Assembly (NCBI RefSeq): GCF_900101295.1
Contig: NZ_FOIL01000001.1
Location: forward strand, 43,183 to 107,182
Direction of reading: 5' to 3'
Length of the DNA: 64,000 nucleotides
From: [Clostridium] aminophilum
GTDB taxonomy: Bacteria; Bacillota; Clostridia; Lachnospirales; Lachnospiraceae
A model generated the notes under the pieces. That model was given only the letters and a program-made list of their open reading frames with translations. It was not told the DNA's origin and searched no databases. The translations under genes and the position numbers were made by a program. Shown here one piece after another: positions 61,066 through 64,000 of the stretch; position 1 is the first letter of the stretch, and each line of letters begins with the position of its first letter.

Positions 61066-62625
61066 ATGAAAGCGCTGATTATTGATGATGAACCGCCGGT
61101 GATCACCGTGGTGAAACTGCTGGTCGACTGGAAAAAATATCAGATCGACACGGTCTTTGAATGTGTCTCCGCAGAGCAGGCCATCGAGGTTTTGGAATCG
61201 GAAAAGCCGGAAATTATTCTTTCCGATATCAATCTTCCGGGACTGAGCGGTCTGGAACTGGTGGAAAAGCTTCGGGATGAGGGAAGTGTCGCCCAGGTGA
61301 TTTTTATCTCAGCCTACGACCGGTTTTCCTATGTGCAGAAAGCCATGCAGCTGGATTCGGTGGAGTATCTGTTAAAGCCGATCGAGCGGGAAAGCGTCAA
61401 TCGGGCAGTGGAGAAAGCGGTGAACAGGTACCGCGAGACAGTGGGACGCAGGGAAGACGCGGAACGGCTTCAGGCACAGAATCTGTTTACGGCTTACATG
61501 AGCTCGGGGAGAAAGCCGGAGATTTTTGCTGCGTTTCGTAGTGCTCTTCCATGGGAGAAGGAACGGACGAACCGGAACTGCCGGATCGGGGTGATGAGCT
61601 TACGGCATCTTTCGGGAGAAAACATCGCCCTTTATCCGATTCAGGCCGCGGCGCAGGATTTTTTATGGAGAAATCATGCCGGAACGGCAGCGGTATGGGG
61701 AGACAGCGCGGATATCGCCCTGTTTCTCTCCGACGGGGAAGAGGAGGCAATCCGGACGGCCTGTCTTCAGCTGCTTTCGGAGATTAAAAAAAGCTTCGGA
61801 CTGGTTCTCCATGCAGGAATCTCCGGAACGGTCCCGGCACCGGACGGGATAGAAGAGGCTTATCGGGAAGCTCTTGACCTGGCGGTGTCCTCAAATCTGT
61901 ATCACACAGAGGAAAGCGTGGATTTCAGACTGATTCCGGTTCCGCCGGCCACGTCGATCCTTTGGATTGAGAAAGTGCTGTTCCCGGCGTTGCGTGAACG
62001 GAATGAAGAACACCTCAGAAGCACGGTGGAGGAGCTTTCCGGTCATCTTGAGCGGACGGGGATTGTGACGATCCGCCAGCTGGAAAATTTCCGCGCCATG
62101 TACAACAGTCAGCGGAGCAAATGGATCCTTTCCCGCCAGAAAGAACTGGGGGAAACGGTCCGGCTGCCGCAGGAATTCCGGACGTCGTTCTGTCTTCCGG
62201 ACGGAAGATTTTCCGCGGAACATTTTACCGGAGTGCTCTGCACAGATCTTCAGTCTCTCCGGAAAAAGTTCCTTCCGGAGAACGAAGGGATTTCCACGCT
62301 GGAGCTTTGCCGCAGAGCGCAGAACTTCCTGAAAGAAAACTATGCGGAGGATGTTTCTCTTGAAGAACTGTCCCGTCAGCTGGGAATCAGTCAGAGCTAT
62401 CTCTCCCGTTCCTTTAAAAAAGAGATTGGCGAGAATCTGATTGATTATCTGACGAGGATCCGGACGGACGCTGCGGTGGATCTTTTAAAAAGCGGATTGC
62501 GCACGGCAGATGTCGCCGCCGCGGTAGGCATTCCGGATCCGAAATACTTCAGCCGGGTATTTAAAAAGGTGAAAGGCATGTCCCCCTCCGATTACCGTGA
62601 GTACATGAAGGGAGGCCGTTCGTGA
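61066..62625 (+). CDS. AraC-type response regulator (YesN-like)
   Basis: The 519-residue protein has an N-terminal receiver (MKALIIDDEPPVITVVKLLV, phospho-acceptor Asp in ILSDINLPG, Lys in YLLKPIE). A middle region of about 250 residues follows, then a C-terminal AraC double helix-turn-helix (AEDVSLEELSRQLGISQSYLSRSFKKEIGENLIDYLTRIR...YFSRVFKKVKGMSPSDYREYMK). The start at 61066 has GAGGAG. It overlaps the sensor kinase by 4 nt (GTGA). YesN-type regulators usually control sugar or nutrient uptake; the ABC pair upstream is the nearest candidate. Confidence 0.93.
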   Translation: MKALIIDDEPPVITVVKLLVDWKKYQIDTVFECVSAEQAIEVLESEKPEIILSDINLPGLSGLELVEKLRDEGSVAQVIFISAYDRFSYVQKAMQLDSVEYLLKPIERESVNRAVEKAVNRYRETVGRREDAERLQAQNLFTAYMSSGRKPEIFAAFRSALPWEKERTNRNCRIGVMSLRHLSGENIALYPIQAAAQDFLWRNHAGTAAVWGDSADIALFLSDGEEEAIRTACLQLLSEIKKSFGLVLHAGISGTVPAPDGIEEAYREALDLAVSSNLYHTEESVDFRLIPVPPATSILWIEKVLFPALRERNEEHLRSTVEELSGHLERTGIVTIRQLENFRAMYNSQRSKWILSRQKELGETVRLPQEFRTSFCLPDGRFSAEHFTGVLCTDLQSLRKKFLPENEGISTLELCRRAQNFLKENYAEDVSLEELSRQLGISQSYLSRSFKKEIGENLIDYLTRIRTDAAVDLLKSGLRTADVAAAVGIPDPKYFSRVFKKVKGMSPSDYREYMKGGRS

Positions 62626-64000
62626 AACGATGGCGGGAACTCGGTTTCGCGTGGAAACTGATCATCAGCCTCCTGTCCGCGCTGTTTTTATGTCTGATTA
62701 CGGTGACGGTCTCCACACAAATCATCACCAGAAAACGACTGGAAAAACAGGCAGTGGAAAACGGACTGATGGAGATACGGAACAAGGCGGAGCGGCTGGA
62801 GCTTCAGCTGGAAGAGATCAGCAGTGAGGCAAACGGATTCGGGGCCAACGCGGAGATCGGACGGCTGATGCGGCAGAGTACCCTGGATACGGTGGAGCGA
62901 TATCGGATTACCATGTTTCTGCGCTCTATGATGTACTCCCGGGCAGGAATCGAAAAACACCAGATCTATCTGCAGCTGTATCGCTCCGGCCTGAGTTTTA
63001 TCCAGAGGGAACTCGGCAGCGCTTCCGGACGCAGCCGCCATTCCATCGGCATTCCGGAGAACATCTACGGGGACGATCTTCACTGCTACGGACCGCATCT
63101 TTCCGGTAATTACGGCTTTTCTCTGGATGGAAAGGGCGCGGAGGTTTATACATTTCAGCGCCGGCTGTACGATCAGGAAGAAAGGAATGCGTACGGAGCG
63201 GTTTCCTTCGATGTCGAGGTGGAGGAAATGCGCCGGATCGCCTTTCCGGAGGAAGATGAGATCGGTTTTCTGACCGATCCGTCCGGAATGGGACCGGTGT
63301 TCCGACAGAACGCGGACTTTTCGGATCAACAGGCGAAACGGATGCTGGACACCTGCCGGAGAACCGGTTACGGTGTTGTAAAAGAAGAAAATCTGAAGGG
63401 CATAGCCTTTTGCGGGAAGGTTCGCGTCGGAAACCTGGAACTCTGTCTTGTCAAACTGATCCCCTATGACCGGCTGTTTGCGGAGGCACAGCAGTTGATG
63501 TTCGGAAACATTGTCCTTATCGCACTGAGTTTTCTGCTCTGTATTCTGGCGATGATTCTGATTTCAAGGAATATGACGCGGCCAATCCGGGAACTGGATC
63601 TGTGTATGCAGGAGATGGCGGGAACAAAGAATCTCTCTTTTCGTGTTCGCGATCGCGTGCGGTATCCAAACCGGGACGAGGTCGGCCGGCTTATCGATGA
63701 AACAGATCAGATGCTGGAGACGATCGAAGAAATGTTCCATCATCAGGAGCTTCTCTCCCGGGCACAGCGGGATGCGGAATCCCGTATGCTGCAGGCACAG
63801 ATCAATCCGCATTTTCTGTACAATTCGCTCCAGGGCATCGCGTCCCTGGCGCTTCAGAACGGCGAGGATGAAATATTCCAATACATTACCATGCTCGGAA
63901 GCCGGATGCACTACAGCATGGACCTGGAAAAGACCACTGCGGAACTGAAGGAGGAATTCCGGTATGTGGAGAACTATCTGGCGCTTCAGAACGTCCGCTT
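62622..64000 (+). CDS. Sensor histidine kinase (YesM-like), partial at right edge
   Basis: The frame starts at GTG 62622 (VKRWRELGFAWKLIISLL), with AAGGGAGG upstream, and runs off the window. It has a first membrane segment near residues 10-30, an extracytoplasmic sensor domain of about 250 residues and a second membrane segment (IVLIALSFLLCILAMILIS). A HAMP linker (MTRPIRELDLCMQEMA) and the phospho-acceptor box QINPHFLYNSLQ follow, with the expected His. The ATPase domain is cut off. It pairs with the regulator upstream. Confidence 0.93.
   Translation, partial: MKRWRELGFAWKLIISLLSALFLCLITVTVSTQIITRKRLEKQAVENGLMEIRNKAERLELQLEEISSEANGFGANAEIGRLMRQSTLDTVERYRITMFLRSMMYSRAGIEKHQIYLQLYRSGLSFIQRELGSASGRSRHSIGIPENIYGDDLHCYGPHLSGNYGFSLDGKGAEVYTFQRRLYDQEERNAYGAVSFDVEVEEMRRIAFPEEDEIGFLTDPSGMGPVFRQNADFSDQQAKRMLDTCRRTGYGVVKEENLKGIAFCGKVRVGNLELCLVKLIPYDRLFAEAQQLMFGNIVLIALSFLLCILAMILISRNMTRPIRELDLCMQEMAGTKNLSFRVRDRVRYPNRDEVGRLIDETDQMLETIEEMFHHQELLSRAQRDAESRMLQAQINPHFLYNSLQGIASLALQNGEDEIFQYITMLGSRMHYSMDLEKTTAELKEEFRYVENYLALQNVR

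Overview
The window reads as a chromosomal segment of a Gram-positive anaerobe of the class Clostridia, most likely Lachnospiraceae. The signs are HPr kinase with a Crh-type HPr, WhiA, RapZ, GreA, strong AGGAGG ribosome sites, sigma-A promoters and tRNA genes without encoded CCA. Housekeeping genes are moderately GC-rich; the stretch from about 27.3 to 37 kb is clearly AT-richer and is read as acquired DNA. All family names rest on reading motifs by eye; no search was run.

Left part (1-27.3 kb). The trailer end of a type I-C-like CRISPR array is followed by an AAA-type ATPase and two copies of a nested hairpin element. Next come an amino-acid-type ABC importer operon holding a URO-D/MtaA-like protein with a zinc motif, a convergent DNA glycosylase/radical SAM fusion, and a conserved core: ftsH, a DUF1653 protein, uvrC, hprK, murB, rapZ, whiA, crh, dnaE, pfkA, a small conserved protein, dusB, greA and lysS. 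Intergenic gaps here hold tandem and dispersed hairpin repeats.

Middle (27.3-39.5 kb) is an accessory island. It has a DUF1016/YhcG nuclease-fold gene bracketed by matching palindromes, an AbiE toxin-antitoxin pair with a third overlapping Nudix-like gene, GNAT proteins, several broken genes, a 3'-truncated tRNA-Lys leading into rtcB, a small HTH regulator, a five-gene tRNA array (Arg, Glu, Glu, Tyr, Ser) and the C-terminal remnant of a tyrosine integrase directly after tRNA-Ser. An ArsC/Spx-like protein, a fragment of an aldo-keto reductase and a glycosyltransferase-like protein follow.

Right part. A TetR-controlled redox cluster (39.6-43.9 kb) has two aldo-keto reductases, a flavodoxin lipoprotein and a CMD-cupin fusion, with three matching 15-bp operators. 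At 44.2-52.0 kb lies the most interesting system: a membrane-anchored accessory protein, a C39-peptidase ABC exporter, a second ABC exporter, two tiny Gly-Gly precursor peptides sharing the core SGIRDKNRTD, and a clostripain-family (C11) cysteine peptidase. No modification enzyme is present. It looks like a small unmodified-peptide export and processing system. After it come an S41-type lipoprotein peptidase, a lipoprotein-anchored MTA/SAH nucleosidase, a flavodoxin, a nitroreductase, a YjbR-MGMT fusion, a paired ABC transporter behind a possible iron-type operator, and a YesN/YesM-type two-component system running off the right edge.
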